Source: Ornithinimicrobium laminariae
GTDB taxonomy: Bacteria; Actinomycetota; Actinomycetes; Actinomycetales; Dermatophilaceae
DNA length: 64,000 bases
Direction: 5' to 3'
Assembly (NCBI RefSeq): GCF_019457945.1
Contig: NZ_JAHZSU010000001.1
Location: forward strand, 310,001-374,000
Under the pieces are notes generated by a model. The model saw only the letters and a list, made by a program, of their open reading frames with translations, had not been told where the DNA came from and searched no databases. This document shows, piece after piece, positions 17,895 to 26,421 of this stretch. The first letter of the stretch is position 1. Each line of letters starts with the position of its first letter. A program made the position numbers and the translations under genes.

Positions 17895-20609
17895 ATGACT
17901 CAGAGTGCCTCATCTTCAGCAAACTTGCGACCCATCGCCCTACCCGATCGCCCTAACGTGGATGGCCTGGAGGCAAACTGGTCTGCGGTATGGGCTGAGC
18001 AAGGCACGTACGAGTTTGATCGTGAGCGTGCCTTGTCTGCTCCGCGCGAGCAGGTCTACAGCATCGACACTCCCCCACCCACCGCTAGCGGATCGCTCCA
18101 CGTGGGCCACGTGTTCTCCTACACCCACACTGACTGCCTGGCCCGCTACAAGCGAATGACCGGACACTCGGTGTTCTATCCAATGGGCTGGGACGACAAC
18201 GGGTTGCCAACTGAGCGCCGCGTCCAAAACTTCTACGGGGTTCGCGGAGATTCCTCACTGCCCTACCAAAACGACTTCGTGCCGCCGATGCGCGGCAGCG
18301 AAGACGGCTCGGGCAAAGCTGTGAAGATGCGCGATCAGCAACCGATTGCCCGCGCCAACTTCATTGAACTGTGTAACGAGCTCACCGTCCTGGACGAGGT
18401 CAAGTTTGAAGAGCTGTGGCGCAAACTCGGCCTCTCGGTTGACTGGTCGTTGACCTACCGCACCATCGATGACCGATCGCGGGCTGTCTCCCAGCAAGCC
18501 TTCTTGCGCAACTTGGCCCGCGGGGAGGCCTATCAGTCGCAGGCTCCGGGTTTGTGGGACGTGACGTTCCAGACTGCTGTCGCCCAAGCCGAGTTGGAAG
18601 CGCGCGACTATCCCGGCGCGTACCACCGCATTGGCTTTAACCGCCCTGACGGTGGCGAGCCGGTGATGATCGAAACCACTCGCCCCGAGCTGATTCCGGC
18701 TTGCGTTGCCCTGGTGGCACACCCTGATGATGAGCGCTATCAAGACCTTTTTGGCACGACCGTCACCTCACCGCTGTTTGGCATCGAGATCCCGGTGTAT
18801 GCGCACTCGTTGGCGGAGAAGGACAAGGGCGCTGGCATCGCGATGTGCTGCACCTTCGGTGACTTGACCGACGTCACCTGGTGGCGCGAGTTGAGTTTGC
18901 CAACACGTCCCGTCATCTCCCGCGCAGGCCGCGTCATCCGCGAGACGCCCGGGTGGATCATGGGGTCGGCTGGTGAGGAGTTGTATGCCGAGGGCTTGGC
19001 TGGCAAGACCACCTTCAGCGCGCGTGAGGCCATTGTTGAGGCGCTGCGCGAGTCGGGCGACTTGGACGGCGAGCCCAAGAAGACGCAGCGCAAAGCCAAC
19101 TTCTTTGAGAAGGGTGACAAGCCGCTCGAGATCGTCACCACTCGTCAGTGGTACATCCGCAATGGTGGCAAGGACGCCGACCTGCGGGCCGCTTTGGTTG
19201 AGCGTGGCGAAGAGGTCGACTTCCACCCCTCGTTTATGCGTGCGCGCTACAAGAACTGGGTCGAGGGCCTCAATGGCGACTGGTTGATTAGCCGTCAGCG
19301 CTTCTTCGGGGTGCCGATCCCGGTTTGGTATGGCCTGGATGCCGATGGCGAGATCGACCACGAAAAGATCTTGGTCCCGGATGAGGCAACGCTGCCGGTG
19401 GACCCGACCAGTCAGGCACCGGCGGGCTACACCGAGGACCAGCGCAACCAACCAGGCGGCTTCACCGGTGACCCCGACGTAATGGACACCTGGGCCACCT
19501 CGTCGCTCTCGCCGCAGATCGCCACCGGATGGCCAATCGCCACGCACGGGGATGGCACGCTGGGCAATGACCGCGACCTGTTTAATGCGACGTTCCCCAT
19601 GGACCTGCGCCCGCAGGGCCAAGACATCATCCGCACCTGGCTCTTTGCCACTGCCGTGCGCTCGCACCATGAGCACGGAGTTGCGCCGTGGAAGCACGCC
19701 AACATCAGCGGCTGGATCTTGGACCCCGACCGCAAAAAGATGTCCAAGTCGAAGGGCAACGCCCAGACGCCTGAGGGCATGCTCGACAACCATGGCTCCG
19801 ACGGTGTGCGCTATTGGGCCGCTTCGGGCCGCCTCGGCACCGACGCCGCATTCGACGAGGGCCAGATGAAGGTTGGCCGACGTCTGGCCATCAAGGCACT
19901 TAATGCCAGCAAGTTCGCTCTCTCGATGGGGGCTGACGCTGATGGCAACCTGCCTGACCCGGCTCCGCTGGTTGAACTAGTTCGCCGCATCCAGGCTCCG
20001 CTGGACCGCGCCGTCATCGCACGAGTGAGTGAAGTCGTCGAGGCTGCGACCAAGGCCTACGAGAACTCCGACCACACCAAGGCTCTCGAGGTCGCCGAAA
20101 CGGCCTTCTGGACCTTCACCGACGACTATGTCGAACTGGTCAAGGAGCGGGCGTATGGATCGGTTGAGGGTCTCTCAGAGGCAGACATCCAGTCAGCCCG
20201 GGCGACCTTACTGGTTGCTCTCGACGTCTACATGCGTCTGCTGGCACCGGTGCTGGTCTTTGCCACCGAAGAGGTTTGGTCTTGGTGGCACGCCGACTCC
20301 GTGCACACGCAGCCTTGGCCCACAACGGCTGAGCTTGCTCCGGCAGCCGCCAACGGTCAGAGCCGGATGCTCGACGTCGTCGGCCGCGCCCTGGCGGGCC
20401 TGCGCAAGGCCAAGTCGGAGGCCAAGGTCAAGATGCGCACCGAGATCACCGCGGCCACTGTCAGCGCTCCTGCCTCAGACCTTGATCTGGTGCAGCAGGC
20501 TGAGGTTGACCTCAAGGCAGCCGGGAAGGTCACTGGGTCTGTGACCTTCACTGCCAGCGATGAGTTCTCGGTGAGTGACGTCGCGTTGGTGCCGCCAGCC
20601 GAGGTCTAA
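17895..20609 (+). CDS. valS: Valyl-tRNA synthetase, archaeal-like class
   Basis: This charges tRNA-Val. The 904-residue protein has the HIGH-type motif GSLHVGH (about residues 66-72), an editing domain in the middle and the KMSKSKGN motif. The sequence DVTFQTAVAQAELEARDYPG and the overall pattern fit the archaeal-like ValS class found in part of the Micrococcales and in Rickettsia, not the E. coli/Bacillus class. The N-terminus MTQSASSSANLRPIALPDRP precedes the catalytic core. A GGGA element is 14 bases upstream of the ATG, so the ribosome binding site is weak. A clear terminator follows. Confidence 0.95.
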   Translation: MTQSASSSANLRPIALPDRPNVDGLEANWSAVWAEQGTYEFDRERALSAPREQVYSIDTPPPTASGSLHVGHVFSYTHTDCLARYKRMTGHSVFYPMGWDDNGLPTERRVQNFYGVRGDSSLPYQNDFVPPMRGSEDGSGKAVKMRDQQPIARANFIELCNELTVLDEVKFEELWRKLGLSVDWSLTYRTIDDRSRAVSQQAFLRNLARGEAYQSQAPGLWDVTFQTAVAQAELEARDYPGAYHRIGFNRPDGGEPVMIETTRPELIPACVALVAHPDDERYQDLFGTTVTSPLFGIEIPVYAHSLAEKDKGAGIAMCCTFGDLTDVTWWRELSLPTRPVISRAGRVIRETPGWIMGSAGEELYAEGLAGKTTFSAREAIVEALRESGDLDGEPKKTQRKANFFEKGDKPLEIVTTRQWYIRNGGKDADLRAALVERGEEVDFHPSFMRARYKNWVEGLNGDWLISRQRFFGVPIPVWYGLDADGEIDHEKILVPDEATLPVDPTSQAPAGYTEDQRNQPGGFTGDPDVMDTWATSSLSPQIATGWPIATHGDGTLGNDRDLFNATFPMDLRPQGQDIIRTWLFATAVRSHHEHGVAPWKHANISGWILDPDRKKMSKSKGNAQTPEGMLDNHGSDGVRYWAASGRLGTDAAFDEGQMKVGRRLAIKALNASKFALSMGADADGNLPDPAPLVELVRRIQAPLDRAVIARVSEVVEAATKAYENSDHTKALEVAETAFWTFTDDYVELVKERAYGSVEGLSEADIQSARATLLVALDVYMRLLAPVLVFATEEVWSWWHADSVHTQPWPTTAELAPAAANGQSRMLDVVGRALAGLRKAKSEAKVKMRTEITAATVSAPASDLDLVQQAEVDLKAAGKVTGSVTFTASDEFSVSDVALVPPAEV

Positions 20610-20650
20610 CTCACCGCGGCTACCCCTAGGGTTGCCCGCGATTTGCACTC

Positions 20651-20691
20651 AGTGGCCCGATGCCCCGATATCAACGGTGGATCGGGCCACT
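20651..20691 (+). terminator. valS terminator hairpin
   Basis: AGTGGCCCGAT at 20651-20661 pairs perfectly with ATCGGGCCACT at 20681-20691. It begins about 40 bases after the valS stop codon. No T-tract follows. Confidence 0.75.
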
Positions 20692-20730
20692 AACTGCAAT
20701 CGGCGGCAAAAGGGCTGCGAGCCACGTGAA

Positions 20731-20763
20731 AAGGCCCGATTCAGATGATCTGAATCGGGCCTT
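20731..20763 (-). terminator. clpX terminator hairpin
   Basis: A perfect 15-bp stem (20731-20745 with 20749-20763) closes on a TGA loop. On the minus strand it is followed by TTCACG and lies 17 bases after the clpX stop. It contains the same GGCCCGAT core as the valS terminator, so the two could in principle cross-pair. Confidence 0.85.
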
Positions 20764-20779
20764 CCTCATATCTCAGCCT

Positions 20780-22054
20780 TCAGGCGGATTCCTTGCGCTC
20801 ATCGCGCGAGTCAGCCTCAACGCCGCGGCGAACGATGGTCGGGTTGACGTTGTCCATGACAACTTCGCGGGTGATCACAACCTTGGCGATGTCGTCTTCG
20901 CTGGGCACGTCAAACATGACCGGCAGCAAAACCTCTTCCAAGATGGCGCGCAGGCCACGGGCACCGGTGTTACGCAGCAGCGCCTGCTCCGCGATGGCAG
21001 CCAGAGCGTCGTCGCTGAACTCCAACTCCACGCCATCGATCTCGAACATCCGCTTGTATTGCTTGATGAGCGCATTGCGCGGCTCAGTAAGGATGTTGAT
21101 CAGCGCATCGCTGTCCAGCGGCGAAACGCTAGCGATGACCGGAAGACGACCAATGAACTCGGGGATCAAGCCAAACTTCATCAGGTCCTCGGGCAAGACG
21201 TCCGCGTAGCGGTCCATCGGTGCCTTGGCCTCTTGCAGGGTGGCGCCGAAGCCTAGGCCCTGCTTGCCCGCGCGGGCCTCCACCATCTTCTCCAGACCGG
21301 CAAAAGCGCCGCCGACGATGAAGAGGACATTGCCGGTGTCGATCTGGATGAACTCCTGGTGCGGGTGCTTACGTCCACCCTGCGGTGGCACCGAAGCCGT
21401 CGTGCCTTCAAGGATCTTCAACAGTGCCTGCTGCACACCTTCGCCCGACACATCCCGAGTGATCGAAGGGTTCTCGCTCTTGCGAGCAATCTTGTCGATC
21501 TCGTCAATGTAGATAATCCCGCTCTCGGCCTTCTTCACATCGAAGTCGGCCGCCTGGATCAACTTCAGCAGGATGTTCTCGACGTCTTCTCCGACATACC
21601 CAGCCTCAGTCAACGCCGTGGCATCAGCGATCGCGAACGGCACGTTCAGCATGCGCGCAAGGGTCTGAGCCAGATAGGTCTTGCCACAGCCCGTGGGGCC
21701 AATCAGCAAGATGTTGGACTTGGCGATCTCGACACCGTCGTCGCCCTGGCGGCCCTCACGTGCCTGGACACGCTTGTAGTGGTTGTAGACCGCAACGGCG
21801 AGCGAGCGCTTTGCGGAGTCTTGGCCAACGACATACTGCTGGAGGAATTCGTTGATCTCGCGAGGCTTGGGCAACTGCCCCAACCCGAGGTCCGAGGACT
21901 CAGCTAGCTCTTCCTCGATGATCTCGTTGCACAGATCGATACATTCATCGCAGATGTAGACCATCGGTCCAGCAATGAGCTTTTTGACCTGCTTCTGACT
22001 CTTTCCGCAAAAAGAACACTTCAGCAAATCGCTGCTCTCACCCATGCGTGCCAC
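20780..22054 (-). CDS. clpX: ATP-dependent Clp protease ATP-binding subunit ClpX
   Basis: ClpX unfolds tagged proteins and feeds them to ClpP1P2. The 424-residue protein starts [20 protein letters not shown], and its zinc-binding domain uses Cys13, Cys16, Cys35 and Cys38. Walker A is GPTGCGKT (119-126), Walker B is [10 protein letters not shown], the ClpP-contact loop contains LGFGA, and the sensor-2 region is [12 protein letters not shown] at 22054 is chosen because AAGGGA precedes it and because the start [13 protein letters not shown] matches mycobacterial ClpX. It lies downstream of clpP2 but a terminator hairpin at 22206-22240 separates the two, so it is probably its own unit. Confidence 0.97.
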   Translation of the reverse strand: MARMGESSDLLKCSFCGKSQKQVKKLIAGPMVYICDECIDLCNEIIEEELAESSDLGLGQLPKPREINEFLQQYVVGQDSAKRSLAVAVYNHYKRVQAREGRQGDDGVEIAKSNILLIGPTGCGKTYLAQTLARMLNVPFAIADATALTEAGYVGEDVENILLKLIQAADFDVKKAESGIIYIDEIDKIARKSENPSITRDVSGEGVQQALLKILEGTTASVPPQGGRKHPHQEFIQIDTGNVLFIVGGAFAGLEKMVEARAGKQGLGFGATLQEAKAPMDRYADVLPEDLMKFGLIPEFIGRLPVIASVSPLDSDALINILTEPRNALIKQYKRMFEIDGVELEFSDDALAAIAEQALLRNTGARGLRAILEEVLLPVMFDVPSEDDIAKVVITREVVMDNVNPTIVRRGVEADSRDERKESA

Positions 22055-22205
22055 GCCACGATCCCTTCATCGAACGATGCGCGCGAATAGCCCCGCGCGC
22101 TTGAAGCCTGAGACGACGCTACATCGCCGAAGCCTTCTATTACAGGTTAAGCGCATCCACGGCGAGTGTGCGCCGATGCACCTACATACGAACTGCTAGA
22201 ACAGA

Positions 22206-22240
22206 ACAGGTCGCAGAGCGAGATTCACTCTGCGACCTGT
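22206..22240 (-). terminator. clpP1P2 terminator hairpin
   Basis: ACAGGTCGCAGAG pairs perfectly with CTCTGCGACCTGT (13 bp, nine-base loop). It lies 26 bases after the clpP2 stop codon. Confidence 0.85.
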
Positions 22241-22265
22241 CTATGTCATGCGATCAAGCAGTTAT

Positions 22266-22934
22266 TCACTCCTCGAGCGATGCCTTGCGCGACTGCAGCA
22301 CCTGGTCGATCAGGCCATACTCCTTGGCCTGCTCGGCGGTCAGGATCTTGTCGCGCTCGATGTCCTTCTGGACAGCCTCGACGCTCTTGCCCGAGTGTTT
22401 GGCCCAGGTCTCCTCGAGCCAGGTACGCATCCGAAGAACTTCGTTGGCCTGGATCTCGATGTCGCTGGCCTGACCATAGTCGCCGCCAGCCAATGCGGGC
22501 TGGTGGATCATCACGCGAGCGTTCGGCAGCGCGTAACGCTTGCCGGGAGCACCGGCAGCCAGCAGCACAGCGGCAGCCGAAGCAGCCTGGCCAATCACGA
22601 ACGTCTGTACGTCGGGACGGATGTACTGCATGGTGTCGTAGATCGCCGTCAGCGCGGTGAAGGAGCCACCTGGAGAGTTGATGTACATCAGGATGTCCCG
22701 GTCGGGGTCCTGGCTCTCCAACACGATCAGCTGAGCGATGATGTCGTCTGCTGAAGCGTCGTCAACCTGGACACCCAGGAAGATGATGCGGTCTTCGAAC
22801 AGCTTGGTGTAGGGGTCCTGACGCTTGGTTCCATAAGCGGTGCGCTCTTCGAACTGCGGCAAGATGTAGCGGCTGCTGGGACCGGCCGGAGCCATGCCCT
22901 GCGCGCTCGCATAGGGGTTAGGAACGTGAGTCAT
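22266..22934 (-). CDS. clpP2: ClpP2 protease subunit
   Basis: ClpP2 forms one ring of the mixed ClpP1P2 peptidase. The 222-residue protein has the catalytic Ser in IGQAASAAAV (Ser119) and the His in NARVMIHQP (His144), plus a long N-terminal extension (MTHVPNPYASAQGMAPAGPS) that is probably removed by processing. The frame begins at a GTG at 22946, but ATG at 22934 has the better ribosome binding site (TGGAG, seven bases upstream). It follows clpP1 by 29 bases and is surely co-transcribed with it. Confidence 0.95.
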   Translation of the reverse strand: MTHVPNPYASAQGMAPAGPSSRYILPQFEERTAYGTKRQDPYTKLFEDRIIFLGVQVDDASADDIIAQLIVLESQDPDRDILMYINSPGGSFTALTAIYDTMQYIRPDVQTFVIGQAASAAAVLLAAGAPGKRYALPNARVMIHQPALAGGDYGQASDIEIQANEVLRMRTWLEETWAKHSGKSVEAVQKDIERDKILTAEQAKEYGLIDQVLQSRKASLEE

Positions 22935-22963
22935 GCGTTTCTCCACACTCTCTTCTTTTGGTC

Positions 22964-23569
22964 TCAGACCTGGGCGCCGGCGTCGACCGAGCGCTGGTTA
23001 ACGTGGTCGACGAAGCCGTATTCCATGGCCTCTGAAGCGGTGAACCAACGGTCGCGGTCGGAGTCAGTCTCAATCTGCTCCTGGGTCTGGCCCGTGTGCT
23101 CAGCAATGAGCTCGGCCATCTGACGCTTGATGTGCAGCATCTGCTCGGCCTGGATCTTGATGTCGCTAGCCGTTCCACCGATGCCACCAGAGGGCTGGTG
23201 CATCATCACGCGAGCGTGCGGGGTGGCGTAACGCTTTCCCTTGGCTCCGGCCGACAGCAGGAACTGGCCCATTGATGCGGCCAGACCCATGGCCACAGTG
23301 GCCACGTCGTTCGGAATCCACTGCATGGTGTCGAAGATCGCCATACCAGCGGTCACCGACCCACCTGGGGAGTTGATGTAAAGGAAGATGTCAGCCTCGG
23401 GGTCCTCGGCAGACAAGAGCAGCAACTGGGCGCAGATCGCGTTGGCGTTGTCGTCGCGAACGTCCGAGCCCAAGAAGATGATGCGCTCCTTGAGTAGGCG
23501 GTTATAGATCTGGTCGTCCAGTCCGCCCATGGCGCGGTCGCCGGCTGACACGATCTCGGTGTTACTCAT
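22964..23569 (-). CDS. clpP1: ClpP1 protease subunit
   Basis: This is the partner ring of the ClpP1P2 peptidase. The 201-residue protein has the catalytic Ser in [10 protein letters not shown] (Ser99), His in HARVMMHQP (His124) and an Asp in DRDRWF near residue 173. The open frame extends 40 codons further, but AAGGGAG immediately before ATG at 23569 fixes the start. It heads the clpP1-clpP2 operon; a ClgR-like box lies about 105 bases upstream. Confidence 0.96.
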   Translation of the reverse strand: MSNTEIVSAGDRAMGGLDDQIYNRLLKERIIFLGSDVRDDNANAICAQLLLLSAEDPEADIFLYINSPGGSVTAGMAIFDTMQWIPNDVATVAMGLAASMGQFLLSAGAKGKRYATPHARVMMHQPSGGIGGTASDIKIQAEQMLHIKRQMAELIAEHTGQTQEQIETDSDRDRWFTASEAMEYGFVDHVNQRSVDAGAQV

Positions 23570-23672
23570 TCGTGCTCCCTTGCTTTCAAAGGTCGGGGTG
23601 CGCCGCCTAGACGGCGCCTCGTTAATGACACTAACGCTCGGTATGCCCGGTGCAGTCCCGAGATTGCCTCTT

Positions 23673-23688
23673 GTTCGCCCTGAGCGCA
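23673..23688 (-). promoter_or_regulatory. ClgR-type operator upstream of clpP1P2
   Basis: On the minus strand CGCTCAGGGCGAAC fits the ClgR consensus CGCYNANRGCGWWS, known from Corynebacterium and Streptomyces clpP promoters, in its core and right flank. It lies between the tig terminator and clpP1. No clgR gene is in the window. It is a single match, judged by eye. Confidence 0.55.
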
Positions 23689-23723
23689 CAACCGCCCGCC
23701 AGCGAGTGCTGACGGGCGGTTGT
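23688..23723 (-). terminator. Trigger factor gene terminator
   Basis: ACAACCGCCCG (23688-23698) pairs with CGGGCGGTTGT (23713-23723), and CAGC/GCTG extends the stem inside, with a GAGT loop. It starts 22 bases after the tig stop and abuts the ClgR-like box of clpP1. Confidence 0.85.
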
Positions 23724-23745
23724 ATTGGTGCTAATTCTCGGTAGT

Positions 23746-25077
23746 TCAGGCGTCCTTGGCCGGGGCCTCTTCGGAGGTCTCAACCTCGTCAGCAGCCTCG
23801 TCGGCCTCTTCGCCTTCTTCCAACTCGTTCAAGTCAACGACGTTGCCGTCGGTGTCCGCGACGGTGGCCTGCTCCAACACGTTGGCCAGCGCCTTGCGGC
23901 GGCCAACCTCAGTCACCATGGCCGGAACCTGGCCCTGCTGGTCGATCTGCTGGGCGAACTCGTTGGGGTTCATGCCGTACTGCTGAGCGGTCATCATGAT
24001 GTATTCGATGAGCTCGCCCTGGTCGACGTTGACGTCGTTCTTTTCGACAAGAGCGTCGAGCAGGAACTGGGTCTTCATGGCACGGCGGGTCGAGGTGTCG
24101 ACCTCGGCGCGGTGCTCATCGTCGTCCGAGCGGCTTTCCTTCTCGAGGTGGTTGTTGACCTCTTCTTCGACCAGGTTCTCTGGCAGGTCGATCTCGGTCA
24201 TCTCGAGCATGGCGTCGAGCACCTTGTCGCGAGCCTGAATGCCCTGCTCGAACTTGACGCCCTGCTCAGCCTGCTTGACCAAGTCGGCCTGCAGTTCTTC
24301 TAGGGTGTCGAACTCGGAAGCCAACTGAGCGAACTCGTCGTCCAACTCGGGCAGCTCGCGCTCCTTGACGGACTGGAGCGTCACGACAACGTCGGCGTCC
24401 TGTCCGGCGCGGTCGCCACCAGCCAAAGCGCTGACGAATTCAATGGTCTCGCCGGACTTGTGTCCGATGAGGGCCTCGTCCAGACCCTCCAGCATGTTGC
24501 CGGAGCCGATCTCGTAGGAGACGCCGGTGACCGAGTCGATTTCTTCGCCGTCGATGGTGGCGGACAGGTCGATGGAGGTGAAGTCGCCGTCGGCGGCTGC
24601 GCGCTCGACGCCAACCAAGGTGCCAAAGCGGGCACGCAGGCTGTCCATGCGGGTGGTGACGTCTTCGTCCTTAACTGCGACCGGGTCAACCTCGACCTCA
24701 AGGCCGTCGAAGTCAGGTAGGTCAAACTTCGGCATGACGTCGACCTCGGCCTCAAACTTGAGGTCCTGGCCATCGTCCAGCGGCAACTCGGTGAAGTTCA
24801 CCTCGGGCTGGCCGAGCGGCTTCAGGTCGTTCTCCTGCATGGCGTTCGTGTACAGCGTGGGCAGCGCTTCGTTCACTGCTTCCTGCACCACGGCGCCGCG
24901 GCCGAAACGCTGGTCAATGATTCGCGAAGGAACCTTGCCCTTGCGGAATCCGGGGATGTTGACCGAGTCAGCGATCTTCTTGTAGGCCGCGTCCATCTCG
25001 GACTTGAGGTCCGCTGAGGGCACCTCCACGGTCAACTTGACCCGGGTGGGGCTGAGGTTCTCGATGGCACTCTTCAC
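23746..25077 (-). CDS. tig: Trigger factor
   Basis: This ribosome-associated chaperone and peptidyl-prolyl isomerase meets new chains at the exit tunnel. The 443-residue protein has the N-terminal ribosome-binding domain with the GFRKGKVP signature (GFRxGxxP), then a PPIase domain (about 150-240) and the long C-terminal helical arm. It ends in an acidic tail rich in Glu, Asp and Ala. The start is taken as GTG at 25077, giving [20 protein letters not shown], which matches family N-termini; GGAG lies nine bases before it. The frame runs five codons further to a TTG without a ribosome binding site. It lies upstream of clpP1 as in other actinobacteria. Confidence 0.96.
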   Translation of the reverse strand: MKSAIENLSPTRVKLTVEVPSADLKSEMDAAYKKIADSVNIPGFRKGKVPSRIIDQRFGRGAVVQEAVNEALPTLYTNAMQENDLKPLGQPEVNFTELPLDDGQDLKFEAEVDVMPKFDLPDFDGLEVEVDPVAVKDEDVTTRMDSLRARFGTLVGVERAAADGDFTSIDLSATIDGEEIDSVTGVSYEIGSGNMLEGLDEALIGHKSGETIEFVSALAGGDRAGQDADVVVTLQSVKERELPELDDEFAQLASEFDTLEELQADLVKQAEQGVKFEQGIQARDKVLDAMLEMTEIDLPENLVEEEVNNHLEKESRSDDDEHRAEVDTSTRRAMKTQFLLDALVEKNDVNVDQGELIEYIMMTAQQYGMNPNEFAQQIDQQGQVPAMVTEVGRRKALANVLEQATVADTDGNVVDLNELEEGEEADEAADEVETSEEAPAKDA

Positions 25078-25151
25078 TGCGTGGCACTCCAAGTCAGATT
25101 GGGTTGCGGCCGGGTAGCCGTCTGGTGATTCCTTCTAGGCATGCTAATCGG

Positions 25152-25225
25152 TCGGGGTAGACGGATTCGAACCGACGGCCTTCCGCTCCCAAAGCGGACG
25201 CGCTACCAAGCTGCGCCATACCCCG
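25152..25225 (-). tRNA. tRNA-Pro (anticodon TGG)
   Basis: Acceptor CGGGGTA pairs with TACCCCG. The D-arm reads GCGCAGCTTGGTAGCGC, the anticodon loop is TTTGGGA (anticodon TGG), and the T-loop is TTCGAAT. One mismatch sits in the T-stem. CCA is not encoded. Confidence 0.95.
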
Positions 25226-25310
25226 TGCAAACACGATCCCGATTTGGCAGAACGTGTGGTGCAGCGGCTACAGTAACGCCTCGGAGCCACATCAAGCACA
25301 TCGGCTCCTT

Positions 25311-25384
25311 GCGGGTGTAGCTCAATGGTAGAGCCCCAGTCTTCCAAACTGGCCACGCGAGTTCGATTCTCGTCACCCGCTCCA
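25311..25384 (+). tRNA. tRNA-Gly (anticodon TCC)
   Basis: Acceptor GCGGGTG pairs with CACCCGC; D-arm GCTCAATGGTAGAGC; anticodon loop CTTCCAA gives TCC; T-loop TTCGATT. The 3' end encodes TCCA, so CCA is present in the gene. It is divergent from tRNA-Pro. Confidence 0.96.
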
Positions 25385-25394
25385 CTGCCGAAAC

Positions 25395-25430
25395 GGCCCC
25401 ATACGACGATGTCGGTAGGGGGCTTTTCTT
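25395..25430 (+). terminator. tRNA-Gly terminator
   Basis: GGCCCC at 25395-25400 pairs with GGGGGC near 25418-25423, with an inner CGAC/GTCG stem, followed by TTTTCTT. It starts ten bases after tRNA-Gly. Confidence 0.75.
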
Positions 25431-25547
25431 ATGCCACATAGGAAAAACGTTGGGCGAGAAGGATTCTCGCCACACGGCGTCTCTTATGATTGGTTATTGC
25501 CAGAAAGCGATGAGAAATCGTCGATCCCCGGACTAAAGGAGAATCAC

Positions 25548-25799
25548 ATGGGTTTCTTGAACAAGGCTAAGGACGCCATCAACAGCAACAAAAACAAGGT
25601 CACCGCCGCGGTCAACGACCACGGCGACAAGATCAACGATGGCCTGGACAAGGTCGCAAACTTTGCTGACGAGAAGACTGGCGGTAAGTACTCCGAGCAG
25701 ATCAACTCGGGTGCAGACAAGGCCCGTGACGGCCTCGAGAACCTGGACGGCCAGCAGGACAACGACTTGGGCGGCCAGGACAACAACGCTGGCAAGTAA
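25548..25799 (+). CDS. MT0933-like antitoxin family protein (no toxin seen)
   Basis: The 83-residue, highly charged helical protein starts MGFLNKAKDAINSNKNKV and contains NFADEKTGGKYSEQI, the core of the family annotated as MT0933-like antitoxin (PF14013 type). In M. tuberculosis the namesake (Rv0909) pairs with the toxin Rv0910. No toxin-like gene is next to this copy: the neighbours are tRNA-Gly and rpiB. The C-terminus is acidic and Gln/Asn-rich (GQQDNDLGGQDNNAGK). ATG is fixed by AAAGGAG seven bases upstream. Many solitary members exist, so a stress or DNA-linked role without a toxin is equally possible. Confidence 0.8.
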   Translation: MGFLNKAKDAINSNKNKVTAAVNDHGDKINDGLDKVANFADEKTGGKYSEQINSGADKARDGLENLDGQQDNDLGGQDNNAGK

Positions 25800-25816
25800 G
25801 CCACGCCCCGTAGGCC

Positions 25817-25853
25817 ACGAGGCCCCCGGAGCATTGACTCTCGGGGGCCTCGT
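25817..25853. terminator. Bidirectional terminator between antitoxin-like gene and rpiB
   Basis: ACGAGGCCCCCG (25817-25828) pairs perfectly with CGGGGGCCTCGT (25842-25853). It lies between convergent genes and has a T-rich stretch on the plus-strand side (GTTGTCTTT). Confidence 0.85.
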
Positions 25854-25869
25854 GTTGTCTTTAGAGGGA

Positions 25870-26340
25870 TTAAGCAGGCAGGTCAGGCAAGGTTCCGTCG
25901 TTCACGTAGGCGTCCATCATGTCGATGCGTCGCTGGTGGCGTTCCTCGCCAGTGAACTCGGTCCCCAAGAAGGTCGAAACAATCTCATGTGCTTCCTCGC
26001 TGGTGTTCATCCGAGCGCCAATCGAGACAATCTGAGCGTTGTTGTGCAAACGCGACAACTCAGCCAATTCGGCGTTGTAGGCCAATGCCGCCCGGATGCC
26101 AACAACCTTGTTGGCGGCAATTTGCTCACCATTGCCTGAACCACCCAAGACAACCCCGAGCGAGCCAGGGTCCCCAGCAACACCCTCTGCGGCGCGCAGC
26201 ACGAAGACCGGGTAGTCATCCACCGCGTCGTATTCGGCCGGCCCATGATCGATGACTTCGTGACCCTGCTCAGCCATCCAGGCAACAAGGTCTCGCTGCA
26301 ACTCAAAAGCAGCGTGGTCTCCGCCGATGTGTACGCGCAT
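25870..26340 (-). CDS. rpiB: Ribose-5-phosphate isomerase B
   Basis: The enzyme interconverts ribose 5-phosphate and ribulose 5-phosphate in the pentose phosphate pathway. The 156-residue protein starts MRVHIGGDHAAFELQ and has VVLGGSGNGEQIAANKVVGI. The E. coli-type active-site Cys is a Ser here (GGSGNGE), as in the mycobacterial enzyme, where a Glu acts as base. ATG at 26340 is certain: GGAG precedes it, and the open frame that continues upstream to 27354 is only the antisense of pepN. It ends at the shared terminator with the antitoxin-like gene. Confidence 0.95.
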   Translation of the reverse strand: MRVHIGGDHAAFELQRDLVAWMAEQGHEVIDHGPAEYDAVDDYPVFVLRAAEGVAGDPGSLGVVLGGSGNGEQIAANKVVGIRAALAYNAELAELSRLHNNAQIVSIGARMNTSEEAHEIVSTFLGTEFTGEERHQRRIDMMDAYVNDGTLPDLPA

Positions 26341-26421
26341 TTTTAGGCTCCTTCGTGGATTCAGCACTGCAAGTGGCACCATCGTGGCATCACATCCTTC
26401 ACCTATCTTGGAGGCCACGTA

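Noticed and set aside
18768..19793. A 341-codon minus-strand frame
   Set aside because: It lies fully inside valS on the opposite strand and carries no motif.
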